A stretch of 64,000 nucleotides of DNA from Distichodus sexfasciatus (Eukaryota; Chordata; Actinopteri; Characiformes; Distichodontidae), in NCBI GenBank assembly GCA_032718565.1, contig JAVGVS010000396.1, positions 62,001-126,000 on the forward strand, written 5' to 3'. Positions within the stretch are counted from its first letter, which is position 1. Each line of letters begins with the position of its first letter. Below, one piece after another: positions 10,595 through 19,768 of this stretch. The translations under genes were made by a program, and so were the position numbers. The notes beneath the pieces are model-generated. The model was not told where the DNA came from and did no database searches. It saw only the letters and a program-made list of their open reading frames with translations.

Positions 10595-11345
10595 GTGAGT
10601 GGACAGACTTTTTATTATGAACAGAAGCCTTTATACTGCTAATACCACTAAACTCTCCGTTTATACTCCCCCATCCATCCATCCATCCATCTCCTGATGT
10701 AAACTTGTATAGATGTATATAAGAGTGGACACACATTTTATGGGGTTGTGAGGACCTGACTGCGAACTTAGAAGATAAAATGAAACTGTGATTGGTCCAG
10801 TTTTTGTGGCTTTGTGACAAAGCTGGCAGGTTTTAGGCGGAAAATTAAATGTGGTAAAAGGTTAGCTTTTGGTTACTGAGATTGATGTTAGAATTAGTTA
10901 CCAACTACAGTGGGTTACTGCGGAATTGTAGTAGTATTATTTAACATAAGTTATCATCCAGCTACTATGGGAGTCAAAAAAAGGACCTCACAAAGATAGT
11001 ATGGCAAGTAGACAAGTGTATATGGGTGTGCATATGTTTGTAAATTGTTTATATAGTGAGGTCATCATGAGGTCAAACGCCATGCGCAAACTACAATAAT
11101 TGGGCTACGGTCCAGCCACCAAAGTAATAATCAACTGGTGAAGCATTAGTATTAATTTTGCCATTATTAATGTAATATTGTTGAAACTCATATGTCATAT
11201 AAAACATAAACCTTCATACGTTGATGTATTCATCAAATAAGCTAAGCAAAGCCAGATAAAACAAAATTACAGTCTTTTCATGTTTAGGATTGATCCTTCT
11301 CTCTCTCTCTCTTCACTTCTCTTGTCTCATCTTTTTTCGTCTCAG
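10595..11345 (+). other. notch1: notch1 intron 9
   Basis: 751-bp intron with a short (ATCC)n run at ~10673-10691. No gene or recognisable element. Acceptor ctcatcttttttcgtctcag. Confidence 0.65.
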
Positions 11346-11479
11346 TGTGTGCCAGGTTATCATGGTGTAAACTGCTCCAGTGAGATCAATGAGTGCCTCT
11401 CTCATCCCTGCCAGAACGGGGGAACCTGCATCGACCTCGGGTCAATACCTCACAATGCTCCTGTCCCCGGGAACGCAAG
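11346..11479 (+). CDS. notch1: notch1 exon 10 (end EGF30, EGF31), 3' part frameshifted
   Basis: Opens cleanly as CVPGYHGVNCSSEINECL, then SHPCQNGGTCIDL, matching human EGF30-31. After about 11437 the expected NTYKCSCPRGTQ is recoverable only by switching frames: extra bases in gggtc and tcac, and one short in the aaa and gggg runs. Donor gtcagc. Confidence 0.8.
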
Positions 11480-12131
11480 GTCAGCTGCCCTCTTTCAGCC
11501 TCTCCTCTCTTCCCCTCATTCTCCGCCCCCATCCCACGCCTGCTAATTAGGGACTCTTTGGTAGCTGGCTTGCTTTAGACTTTTCCTTCCTGATTGATTT
11601 TTTCCTGGGTGTGTAATGGGATGTGTTTAATTATACGCCATAGCTAGCACACTTCTGTACTAAGAAGAGATGTAAAAATAGATTTCAGATCCAGTCATTT
11701 GTCATTATTAGCTATTTATTGTCAATATAAATATAGCTATTAGTATTACAAGTTGCATATTATAATTTATTATTTAGTATTATAGCTATATATTACTATT
11801 ATTAGAATTAGAAGGTCATTGCTAATATAACTATTAAATATAACATATATTGTAATATAATTTTATTTTAACTAATATAAACACACCATCTTAAATAATG
11901 GCATAGGTGATTTTTTGGGGGGGAATATGATTGTATGGGTAATTGTACTATGAACTACTACTAGTAGTAATAATAATAGTATGTATTGTTATAATTTATT
12001 GTACTAAAATATGATTGTTGGATACTAATATTTATGCCACTACTGTTGGCTACTACTACTACTACTACTAATAATAATATTAAACATTGATAATACGATA
12101 TTATTAATAATAATAATAATTATTATTATTA

Positions 12132-12173
<42 letters not shown>

Positions 12174-12611
12174 GAAAGAATTGTTACAAGAGGTTCCATA
12201 GCACTCACATGCTTGGACCCTTCCTTATAATAACGTGTATGAGTAATTATTTATTATATTGTAATGTGGTCATTATTTTATTGTTTATTATTTGTTTTTT
12301 ATTATAATATTGATTATTTATTATATATTTTATATTTTATACTTGTGCTAATAATGTGAATTAATGATTATATGTTATATTGTAATATGTGATTTGTTTA
12401 ATGTTATAATTGTTTGTACTACTGCCACTTATTACAGTGTTGTGTATTATAATAATAACCATCACCCACATCAGTATATTCATTATCATTGTGATAATCA
12501 TATCATAATCATATCATCATAGTATCATCATGATAATCATAACAATAACTCTGCCGTAAAGAGCTCTGTACAAATGAAATTGAATTCAATTGAACCCTGG
12601 TCGTGTTACAG
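11480..12611 (+). other. notch1: notch1 intron 10, very AT-rich
   Basis: 1132-bp intron. About 11640-12600 is low-complexity ATT/TAA-rich DNA with (ACT)n at ~12050-12070 and (ATT)n at ~12100-12172. The last ~40 bp (gtacaaatgaaattgaattcaattgaa) resemble a LINE/SINE tail. Acceptor gtgttacag. Confidence 0.7.
12048..12172. repeat. (ACT)n and (ATT)n trinucleotide repeats
   Basis: ACT units at ~12050-12070 and a longer ATT/AAT run at ~12100-12172. Simple repeats in an AT-rich intron. Confidence 0.85.
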
Positions 12612-12869
12612 GCGTGCACTGTGAGATCAACATTGATGACTGCACTCCCTTCACTGACCCCGTGAGCCACGAGCCCAAGTGCTTTAACCAGGGCCGCTGT
12701 GTGGACCGTGTGGGGGGCTACCACTGTGTGTGTCTCGCCGGCTACGTGGGCGAGCGCTGCGAGGGTGATGTCAACGAGTGTCTGTCCAACCCCTGCGACC
12801 CGCGTGGCACACACAGCTGCATCCAGCTCACCAACAACTACCGCTGCGAGTGTCGCACCGGATACACAG
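12612..12869 (+). CDS. notch1: notch1 exon 11: end EGF31, EGF32-33
   Basis: Acceptor gtgttacag, donor gtctgg. 258 nt in clean frame: GVHCEINIDDC, FTDPVSHEPKCFNQGRC, FVGERCEGDV-like YVGERCEGDVNECL, then SNPCDPRGTHSCIQL, matching human EGF32-33. EGF32 has Arg (CFNQGRC) where human has Thr, so the O-fucose consensus is lost. The frame is fully restored after the exon 8-10 patch. Confidence 0.96.
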
Positions 12870-12885
12870 GTCTGGTACACCACAC

Positions 12886-12889
12886 CACA

Positions 12890-12920
<31 letters not shown>
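12886..12920. repeat. (CA)n microsatellite
   Basis: About fifteen CA units in the 131-bp intron just after the exon 11 donor. Confidence 0.85.
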
Positions 12921-12921
<1 letters not shown>

Positions 12922-13000
12922 TACAAAGTGTAACTAATGCTCAGGACAGGTAGGATTTCATAAGGGACTAACGATGATGTGTATGTGTGTGTGTTTGCAG

Positions 13001-13113
13001 GCCAGCGCTGCGACATTGTATTTGACGGCTGCAAGGGAAAACCATGCCGTAACGGAGGAACTTGTGCTGTGGCCAGTAACACACCCAATGGCTTCATCTG
13101 TAAATGTCCTCCA
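13001..13113 (+). CDS. notch1: notch1 exon 12: end EGF33, EGF34
   Basis: Acceptor tgtgtttgcag, donor gtgagtg. 113 nt. Reads QRCDIVFDGCKGKPCRNGG, then TCAVASNTPNGFICKCPP, matching human EGF34 including the AVASN segment. Ends phase 0. Confidence 0.97.
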
Positions 13114-13299
13114 GTGAGTGCCACATCTATTTCTCTGTTTAGGATTATTTTTTAGTTTTACAAAATCAGTTTAGAAAGGTTTTCAGCTAACCTCAAGTGC
13201 AGTCCGTCAACCAAGGCATGTTTGGTGTCAAAATTGGGATTAAATAGATTGAGGGCGGTGAAACAGAGACTGTGACCAAAACTGTGGTTTGTGTGGTTT

Positions 13300-14195
13300 T
13301 CAGTATTTTAGCGAACCATTCAGTACGCCCTGTTCGGTTCGGTACACCCAGGTGAACCACGATAGTTCGGTACGCCCTACATTAAACTTTCATTTTTAAA
13401 ACGTGGCCATTGTGCACACATTCTCAGAGATTAAAGTCCCCCGTCACAACACTGGACTCTAACTTTGACGGATTTCCATCAGTCGAATGCAAAATTATAT
13501 TTGAGATAAAAGGAGATCCACTAAAATTAAAATGCCAGTGGGAGATGGGTGCACATTGCGAACTTATTAAATGGTGATTATGCAGGCTCGCTGGTCAGCT
13601 GTGTAAACACGCGCACAGAGTGTTTGAGTGCTTGCTGCTCTCACTAAAACGCTCAAGTCAAATTACAGACAAAACTCATATTTTAGCTGAAAAATAACAA
13701 ACAGTGTTCTATTCACAATACCGGCATTTATTGATATTTTGTATATATTGTATATTCATCATTGAGTTTGTGGGAAATGTAGTTTTCTCCCAGAAACGCA
13801 ATTTTTACGCGTTTACTTCTGTTTTTGTGCACGGAATATGTCACACATATTTTCACATACAGAGGGATCAGGTCTTGCCTTGATCGTGGAACTGAAAACG
13901 TTGTGCGTCACTAATAAGTGTCCGTGTGAAACACAAGCGGAGCGCGTTCCAGCGAGTGAAAAGAATTAAATGAAGCTTCTATTCTAGAAAGATTACCTAA
14001 ACATTTTTTATAAAGGAATTATTCGAGTTATTCACATAAATAATCGTTTCAGCTCTAGAAAGAGAAAAGGCAAAGAACCTACTGGATGTTAGAGCTAAGA
14101 TAACATTAATGTACCAAATCCGTACCGATACCGTGGCCCAAGAACCGCGATACATACCGAACCGTGGGCACACTGTACCGTAGCATCCCTAGATG
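13300..14195. repeat. DNA-transposon-like remnant
   Basis: Left part carries repeated gttcggta/gtacgccc motifs and the right end carries gtaccgtagcatccctag, an imperfect inverted pair typical of fish hAT MITEs. An internal segment (~13900-14060) is shared with ~7300-7425. Boundaries are approximate. Confidence 0.4.
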
Positions 14196-14214
14196 CCACG
14201 GATCTAGTACATGC

Positions 14215-14520
14215 AACGACTCAAGTAGCGGGATCGGGTGTCATGGCATTGGGCTGCTCACTGGAGTTGATCTGTAAATTGTGGGTGTTTCTATGATTGC
14301 GTATGCGCGCACACACAATTGGTTATGCGTGGGAACTGGCACTGCGGTAAAGCTGGTTTGTTCGACGTTCATGGTGTTTGTACATATTCATATGGCAATG
14401 AGCCGAACAAGCAACGCAACACACTACAACCCCAAACGCAAACCTTGAGATTATACTGTTGAATTTCCAAGACCTCAGTCGGCATTAGTATCGGAACTGA
14501 ACAACTTGGATTGGTGCATC
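14215..14520. repeat. hAT-like element, related to 38560-39872
   Basis: Shares ggcattgggc, cgcacacacaattggttatg, gagccgaacaagcaacgcaa and the end ggattggtgcatccc with the TSD-flanked element at 38560-39872. This copy lacks the insertion present there. Confidence 0.55.
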
Positions 14521-14763
14521 CCTTGAGAACTTGCGTCATATTTTTTCCTTTAAGCCAACGGCAAAAGTTAATAATGCTAATGCTCTAATACTAATTTGTT
14601 GATTTGCTCTCTTAGTTTTTTGTCTAACCGTTGCTCCTTCAGATTAAAGAAGCAAACTTATGATTTCAAACGTCGGTAGATTTGTGTCAGTTGTCCGTGT
14701 TATTCATATAAATGGTAAAGTAAAACAGCTTTGACAAACAACTGTAATCCTTCTCTATCTCAG

Positions 14764-15335
14764 GGATACACTGGCTCCACCTGCGAGTATGACGCTCAGG
14801 TCTGTGGCGTGCTGCAGTGTCGAAACGGGGGCACATGCGTCTCGGGCGCCAAGAGCCCACGTTGCGTGTGTACACCGGGCTTCACGGGCCCCGAGTGCCA
14901 GCGGCCATCCGAGGGCCCCTGCGACGACAAGCCCTGCTACAATGGGGGCACGTGCCAGCCCACCTCCGAGCCACCCTACTTCCAGTGCCTGTGCGCGCCC
15001 GAGTTCAACGGTCTGCTGTGCCACATCCTGGACTACAGCTTCGCAGGGGGGCCAGGCCGGGACATCGAGCCGCCAGCCGAGGTGGAGTCCAGCTGCGATG
15101 TCGCCGAGTGTGAGGCCAAGAAGGGCAACAAGTTGTGTGACGGCGCCTGCAATAGCCACGCGTGCGAGTGGGATGGCGGCGACTGCTCGCTTAACTTCCA
15201 CGACCCCTGGAAGAACTGCTCGGCAGCGCTGCAGTGCTGGCGCTACTTCAACAACGGCAAGTGCGATCAGCAGTGCCACAACGCTGGCTGCCTCTACGAC
15301 GGCTTCGACTGCCAGAGCACTGGCGGAGAGTGCAA
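14764..15335 (+). CDS. notch1: notch1 exon 13: EGF34 end, EGF35-36, LNR1-2
   Basis: 572 nt, phase 0 in and phase 2 out. EGF35 (VCGVLQCRNGGTC) and EGF36 (CDDKPCYNGGTC...FNGLLCHILDYSF) are followed by LNR1 (CDVAEC...GACNSHACEWDGGDC) and LNR2 (LQCWRYFNNGKC...CLYDGFDC) with the full cysteine and Asp/Asn calcium pattern. The LNR modules mask the S2 site. A 204-aa minus-strand open frame over this exon is a GC-rich shadow. Confidence 0.98.
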
Positions 15336-15915
15336 GTGAGTTCTGCTTTAGCCGGACACGGATTAGCAATATTGGCCTAAATTTAGGGAATTATTACTCA
15401 GGCTACTCTAAGGTCTAGTTTGTGGTTTTAAGATGAAAAACTGTTACTGGCAAATAATTTAAGCATTTGTTCTTGATATAAGATCCTAAGGTTGGGTGTT
15501 CAAATCACAGGACTCCAGGGAGACTGTGTCTGTACTTAGGGAAAGGAACAACTTAAATAATAGTTAAAAGTTTTACTTCAAGTTGTTTTACCATTAAACA
15601 TGTCAAGTGAGTGTAGATCAAAGTAAGGAAGTAGTTTGTAGGTGTAAATGTCATAACAGCAGCTGAGAAACAGTCAGGGAGGGTTCACTTACATTTTCAG
15701 GTAGAGTTCACTGACGTCCTTTGTGTTTATTCCAAACCCTAATCCTAATCGTTGCATAAGCCCTAATATTAAACCTACTTAAATAAGTTAGTAGGGTAAG
15801 TTATTATTGGAGTTAACCTACATCATTACGGTGTCTCTGGCCCATTACGGGGTTGTATCGGCTACTGATCTTGCGTCAAATCTTCTCTCTCTCCACCCAA
15901 TCCCAACCCCACTAG
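15336..15915 (+). other. notch1: notch1 intron 13
   Basis: 580-bp intron with no recognised element. Acceptor cccaaccccactag. Confidence 0.65.
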
Positions 15916-16296
15916 CCCGATGTATGACCAGTACTGTAAGGACCACTATGCGGACGGACACTGCGATCAGGGCTGCAACAACGCAGAGTGCGAGTGGGAC
16001 GGTCTGGACTGCGCAGAGGATGTGCCCAAGAAACCGGCAGTGGGCCACCTGGTGCTGGTGGTCCGTGTTGCTCCCGAGCAGCTACGTAACAACTCGTCTG
16101 CCTTCCTGCGCGAGCTGAGCCGAGTTCTCCACACCAACGTGGTGTTCCGGCTGGACGCTCGCGCCGAACTGATGATCTACCCATATTACGGCAGTCCGCA
16201 TGAACTGCGCAAGCACAACGTCAAGCGCTCGCTGGACAGCTGGACTGACGTCTTTGGCTCGGGACGCCACGACCAGGACCAGATGCAGGTCCAAGG
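15916..16296 (+). CDS. notch1: notch1 exon 14: LNR3 and HD-N (NOD)
   Basis: 381 nt. LNR3 reads MYDQYCKDHYADGHCDQGC then AECEWDGLDC. HD-N follows with PEQLRNNSSAFLRELSRVLH, TNVVFRLDARAELMIYPYYG and HNVKRSLDSW. Human then has a tail ending in the tetra-Arg S1 furin site and ELDPMD; here the exon ends DVFGSGRHDQDQMQVQG with no RxxR/RRRR. Donor gtaagt at 16297; reading through gives an immediate stop, so the short end is real in this sequence. Confidence 0.96.
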
Positions 16297-16678
16297 GTAA
16301 GTGTAGAGGGCCATTGCAAAACGGAATCTGCAAAGGAGTGTGTGGTTAGTGAAGGGGTTCCTAAACTTTTTTCTGAAGGGCCCATCTTTAATAGATAAGA
16401 ATATTTTCACACTCCTTCCACCTTCTCCTCATCCAATATTTCAAACTTAGCCACTACCCACTTTTATCCCCTTATTTGAGCCTTTCAGTCTCTCAAGCCT
16501 GCTTTATAATGTTTCATGCTAGCGTGAGTTGCTGTTCCTATATGCCCAAACTAGGCAGTGATGTGGTGAAAAGGCTTCTTATTGACCACATGGTAAATTT
16601 CACAAAAACATATTTTCAGTTAATAGTAGTTAAATTGCTTTTTAGATAATAGACCATTTTCTCGTTATCTTATTCCAG
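16297..16678 (+). other. notch1: notch1 intron 14
   Basis: 382-bp AT-rich intron with no recognised element. I found no small exon in it encoding a basic S1 site. Acceptor cgttatcttattccag. Confidence 0.65.
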
Positions 16679-16833
16679 CTCGGTGGTGTATCTGGAGATC
16701 GATAACCGCCAGTGCTACCAGCAATCAACCGAATGCTTCCAGAGTGCCGACGACGTCGCCGCCTTCTTAGGGGCCCTCGCTATGGGATCCGGCGGCAACC
16801 TTAACGTGCCTTATGTCATCGAGGCTGTTACCA
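16679..16833 (+). CDS. notch1: notch1 exon 15: HD-C (NODP) to S2 site
   Basis: 155 nt. Reads SVVYLEIDNRQCYQQSTEC, FQSADDVAAFLGALAMG and NVPYVIEAVTS. The S2 Ala-Val bond (IEA/V) is conserved. Donor gtaagc; Ser codon split 1/2. Confidence 0.96.
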
Positions 16834-17084
16834 GTAAGCATTTGTTTTTTTTTTGCCATTTTTCAGATGGTGAGCGGAGAACACTTCCTAACTAGTTAAA
16901 CAACGTAAATAGTAGCAAAGGTAAAAAGGAGAAATAATAAAGGCTGTTAATGGATGTGTCTACTGTTTACAGCTGACCTAGCTGTCAAACGATGAGCTGC
17001 TGAATTAATTTTATGCTCACATTCTTTTTCTTTCAACTTCTCTCACCTATTAAAGGTAATAGCACAGTTCTCCCCTGCAGTCTT

Positions 17085-17208
17085 ATTGGGGATGTCCCCC
17101 TTGTGGCCAAAATAGGGAATAACAGGTCCAATGGGGATGCCCCCTTGTGGCGAAAATAGGGAATAACAGGTCCAATGGGGATGCCCCCTTGTGGCCAAAA
17201 TAGGGAGC
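17085..17208. repeat. Minisatellite, ~45-bp unit, ~2.7 copies
   Basis: Three near-identical copies of ggggatgcccccttgtggcc followed by aaaatagggaataacaggtc (third copy partial), one or two mismatches each. Confidence 0.85.
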
Positions 17209-17995
17209 TGTAATTTTATATCTGTAAAAAGACGGTTGCAGTTGGTGAATCAACATGAAATGCAATTCCTCAGTGAAGTGAAAATGTCAAATTTTGAACA
17301 ATGTTTTTACGACAAAAAACTGTGCAAGGAGTTAATAAAGAACAAGTTGGAAGAAGAAAATTCCCCAGCAATCACAATTACAGGTCTCCTTCCAATGGTA
17401 TGATTACCAGCGCAAGGTTTCACACCAATGTTACATCACACACACAGCCACACACACACAGCCACGTACAGGTTTCCTCCCTAACATGCTGTGTCTGGCA
17501 TCGGCACATAATGCTCCGTTAATTGGGTCTGCGTATTCAGGCGGCATGCAAACCCGTTTCGACCTTTAATACTCCCCACTGCCTCCTTCCCATGCGACCC
17601 CACCCCCACGTGCCCAAAACTCAGTGCGCACGACTCCCTCGCAGGGATTAGAGGGCTGACTTTGAAGTTTTTGTGTTGTTGTACTCCAACAGTGGAAGCA
17701 AATGTAATTGCGCATTGCATGATCTAAACAATCAATGCCAAGGTCTGTGGGCAAATCCATCGGCTTCAGGCACCAAAAATGGTTAATTGCTGGTAAATCA
17801 ACTTGCCACCTACCCACCAGTAAATCCAACCCCCCCACCCCACCCCCCTCCAATATCTCAAATTTACACACACGCGGCCTTAGCGTGCGGCAAAAGGGGG
17901 CTGCTGCAACCTTCACCCCTCCGAATGTAACACCAGGACTTAGTGCATCTCTGAGGGTTTAGGTGAGGAGAGTTTATCATTTCACAATCGTTAGC

Positions 17996-18080
17996 GCAGA
18001 GAAGGAGTGGGGCAGGAAGGGGGTGGGGGAGAGGCGGGTGGGGATGGGGAGAGGGGGAAAGGGAGCGGAGGAAAATTGAT
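17996..18080. repeat. G-rich polypurine tract
   Basis: About 85 bp almost wholly A/G with many G runs (gggggtgggggagaggcggg). Pyrimidine-rich tracts follow at ~18183-18222 and ~18275-18367. Could form a G-quadruplex or triplex; function unknown. Confidence 0.7.
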
Positions 18081-18520
18081 CGGGAGTGTGCTAGAAGTTG
18101 GGAGTCTTTGTTATCTTGAAAATCCTAATAAATCCTTCGTCTTTACAGCTTAAAGCGTGCGCAGTAATTTGAAGTTCATTAATCCCCTCCCTTTTTTTCT
18201 CTCTCCCCCCTTTCTCCCTTAAAGAAGAAATGGTAAAGTTGTCTCCTGGTACCCTGGGCTGAGAAGATGTGAGAGGAGGTGTTCTTTTTCTCTCCTTTCT
18301 TTTTTTTCTGTTCCTACCCGTCTTCCGATTTGCCAGCTTCTTTCTTTTTTTCTCTCTCTTTTTTTGACAGAAAAAGTGGTTAGCCATTCTGATTATTGGC
18401 TGATGGAGCGCGTGCCGTTCGCGAGCGGCCGCCTCAGACTTGGCTTGTCCGGCCAAACGTATTTCCTCGTACGTTGACCATCACGACGTCCCCAGTCTGA
18501 CATGTGGTCTTCCTTTCCAG

Positions 18521-18734
18521 GCGAGAAGGAGCTGCCGCCGCCTACCGAACTCTACCCGGTCTATGTGGTGCTGGCCGGCCTGGCGCTGCTGGCCCTGGTT
18601 GGTGTGGGCATGGTGGCCTCCCGCAAGCGCCGCCGCGAACACGGCCAGCTCTGGTTCCCCGAGGGCTTCAAGACCAGCGAGCCCAGCAAGAAGAAGCGGC
18701 GAGAGCCCGTTGGCGAAGACTCGGTCGGATTGAA
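18521..18734 (+). CDS. notch1: notch1 exon 16: transmembrane segment, S3 region, RAM, NLS
   Basis: 214 nt. Juxtamembrane SEKELPPPTELYP is followed by a hydrophobic helix (VYVVLAGLALLALVGVGMVA), the stop-transfer SRKRRREHGQ, the RAM motif LWFPEGFK that binds RBPJ, and the basic NLS KKKRREPVGEDSVGLK. Aligned from SRKRRR, the residue at the S3 P1' position is Met (VGVGMVAS), where mammals have Val. Confidence 0.97.
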
Positions 18735-19031
18735 GTGAGTCGCTTTTACGTTTCGCCCGTGAGTTTCTTGGGCGCCTTGACCTGACCGTGGTGGGTTTGG
18801 GTATGGGCGCGACAAGACCAAAGGGGAATGTAAAGCTCAGGGGGGAAGAGGGAGGGTGAGGGCGTACTTTGATAACTTGTCCTAATGACCGAGCAGGTAG
18901 CTGCATTAATTGGCTGGTTGGGAGGGAGGAGGGAGGCTGTAGAAATCGATGGCGTTTTTTTGCGATGAGGTTGGAGATGCTCTCGAGCTCCCGGCTGATG
19001 CGGTTCTGATGGGGTGTTTGTGTGACGGCAG

Positions 19032-19119
19032 GCCACTTAAGAACTCGGACATCTCGCTGATGGACGACAACCAGAATGAATGGGCAGAGGAGGAACCGGC
19101 CGACTCCAAGCGCTTCAGG
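19032..19119 (+). CDS. notch1: notch1 exon 17: RAM-ANK linker
   Basis: 88 nt after a 297-bp intron. Reads PLKNSDISLMDDNQNEW then AEEEPADSKRFR, matching human PLKNASDGALMDDNQNEW. Donor gtgagt. Confidence 0.95.
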
Positions 19120-19605
19120 GTGAGTCTCATATTACACTCTGTTAGATTTAGATTTATCAGACACTCTTATCCAGAGCGACTCACATTTACTAATTGCGGG
19201 AAAAGTCTTCCTAGAGCAACTTGGAGTTAAGTGACTTGATCAGGGGCCTAATGCTGGTTTTTGTGCTCTACTGGGATTCAAACCATTAATTATACTAATT
19301 TAATTTACTATTAATCTGATGTTCCATCAGTAGTCTGAAAAATAATAAGCAAAATATTCTGATATTTTCTTATTACAATTATTCAACATAAACAAATAAA
19401 TATTACTTTTTTACATTAAAAATATATATGAATATAATTGATATTACAGCCTTATTTTGTCCAGATAGAATTATCACACACATAATAATTACCTGATGAC
19501 ACTGTGAAAAGAAACAATTGGACAAAACATAATCAGACCTAAAAATTACTTCAACAAAGTGAGTATTTGTGAGTGATTGACGCCTGTCGTGTGTTTGCGT
19601 GTCAG
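19120..19605 (+). other. notch1: notch1 intron 17
   Basis: 486-bp AT-rich intron. The 5' part (~19138-19290) is a SINE-like copy. Confidence 0.65.
19138..19290 (+). repeat. SINE-like element, copy 2
   Basis: cagacactcttatccagagc is followed by tgatcaggggcc and gggattcaaacc, as in the family copy at 1612. Confidence 0.6.
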
Positions 19606-19768
19606 TTTGAGGAGCAGGCAATGCTGGACCTGGATGAGCAGCAGGACCACCGGCAGTGGACTCAGCAGCACCTGGACGCAGCTGACCTGCGCATCCCCTC
19701 TGTCGCCCCGACGCCGCCTCAGGGCGAGATCGAGAACGACTGCATGGACGTCAACGTCCGAGGACCGG
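19606..19768 (+). CDS. notch1: notch1 exon 18: linker and start of ankyrin domain
   Basis: 163 nt. Reads FEEQAMLDLDEQQDHRQWTQ, QHLDAADLRIPSVAPTPPQG and CMDVNVRGP, matching the conserved Notch1 segment before ANK1. Asp codon split 1/2. Confidence 0.97.

Larger units (their letters stand above)
13114..14763 (+). other. notch1: notch1 intron 12
   Basis: 1650-bp intron filled with DNA-transposon remnants (~13300-14195 and ~14215-14520). Acceptor ccttctctatctcag. Confidence 0.65.
16834..18520 (+). other. notch1: notch1 intron 15
   Basis: 1687-bp intron with a 45-bp minisatellite (~17085-17208), CA-rich DNA (~17435-17465), a purine tract (~17996-18080) and pyrimidine tracts (~18183-18222, ~18275-18367). 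Acceptor tggtcttcctttccag. Confidence 0.65.

Noticed and set aside
9661..11479. notch1 as a unitary pseudogene
   Set aside because: Damage is limited to three adjacent exons; splice sites are mostly intact and all other exons, including 450 codons of the last exon, are open and conserved.
14755..15369. 204-codon minus-strand open frame
   Set aside because: Exactly antisense to notch1 exon 13; Val/Ala-rich translation from GC-rich third positions; no domain.
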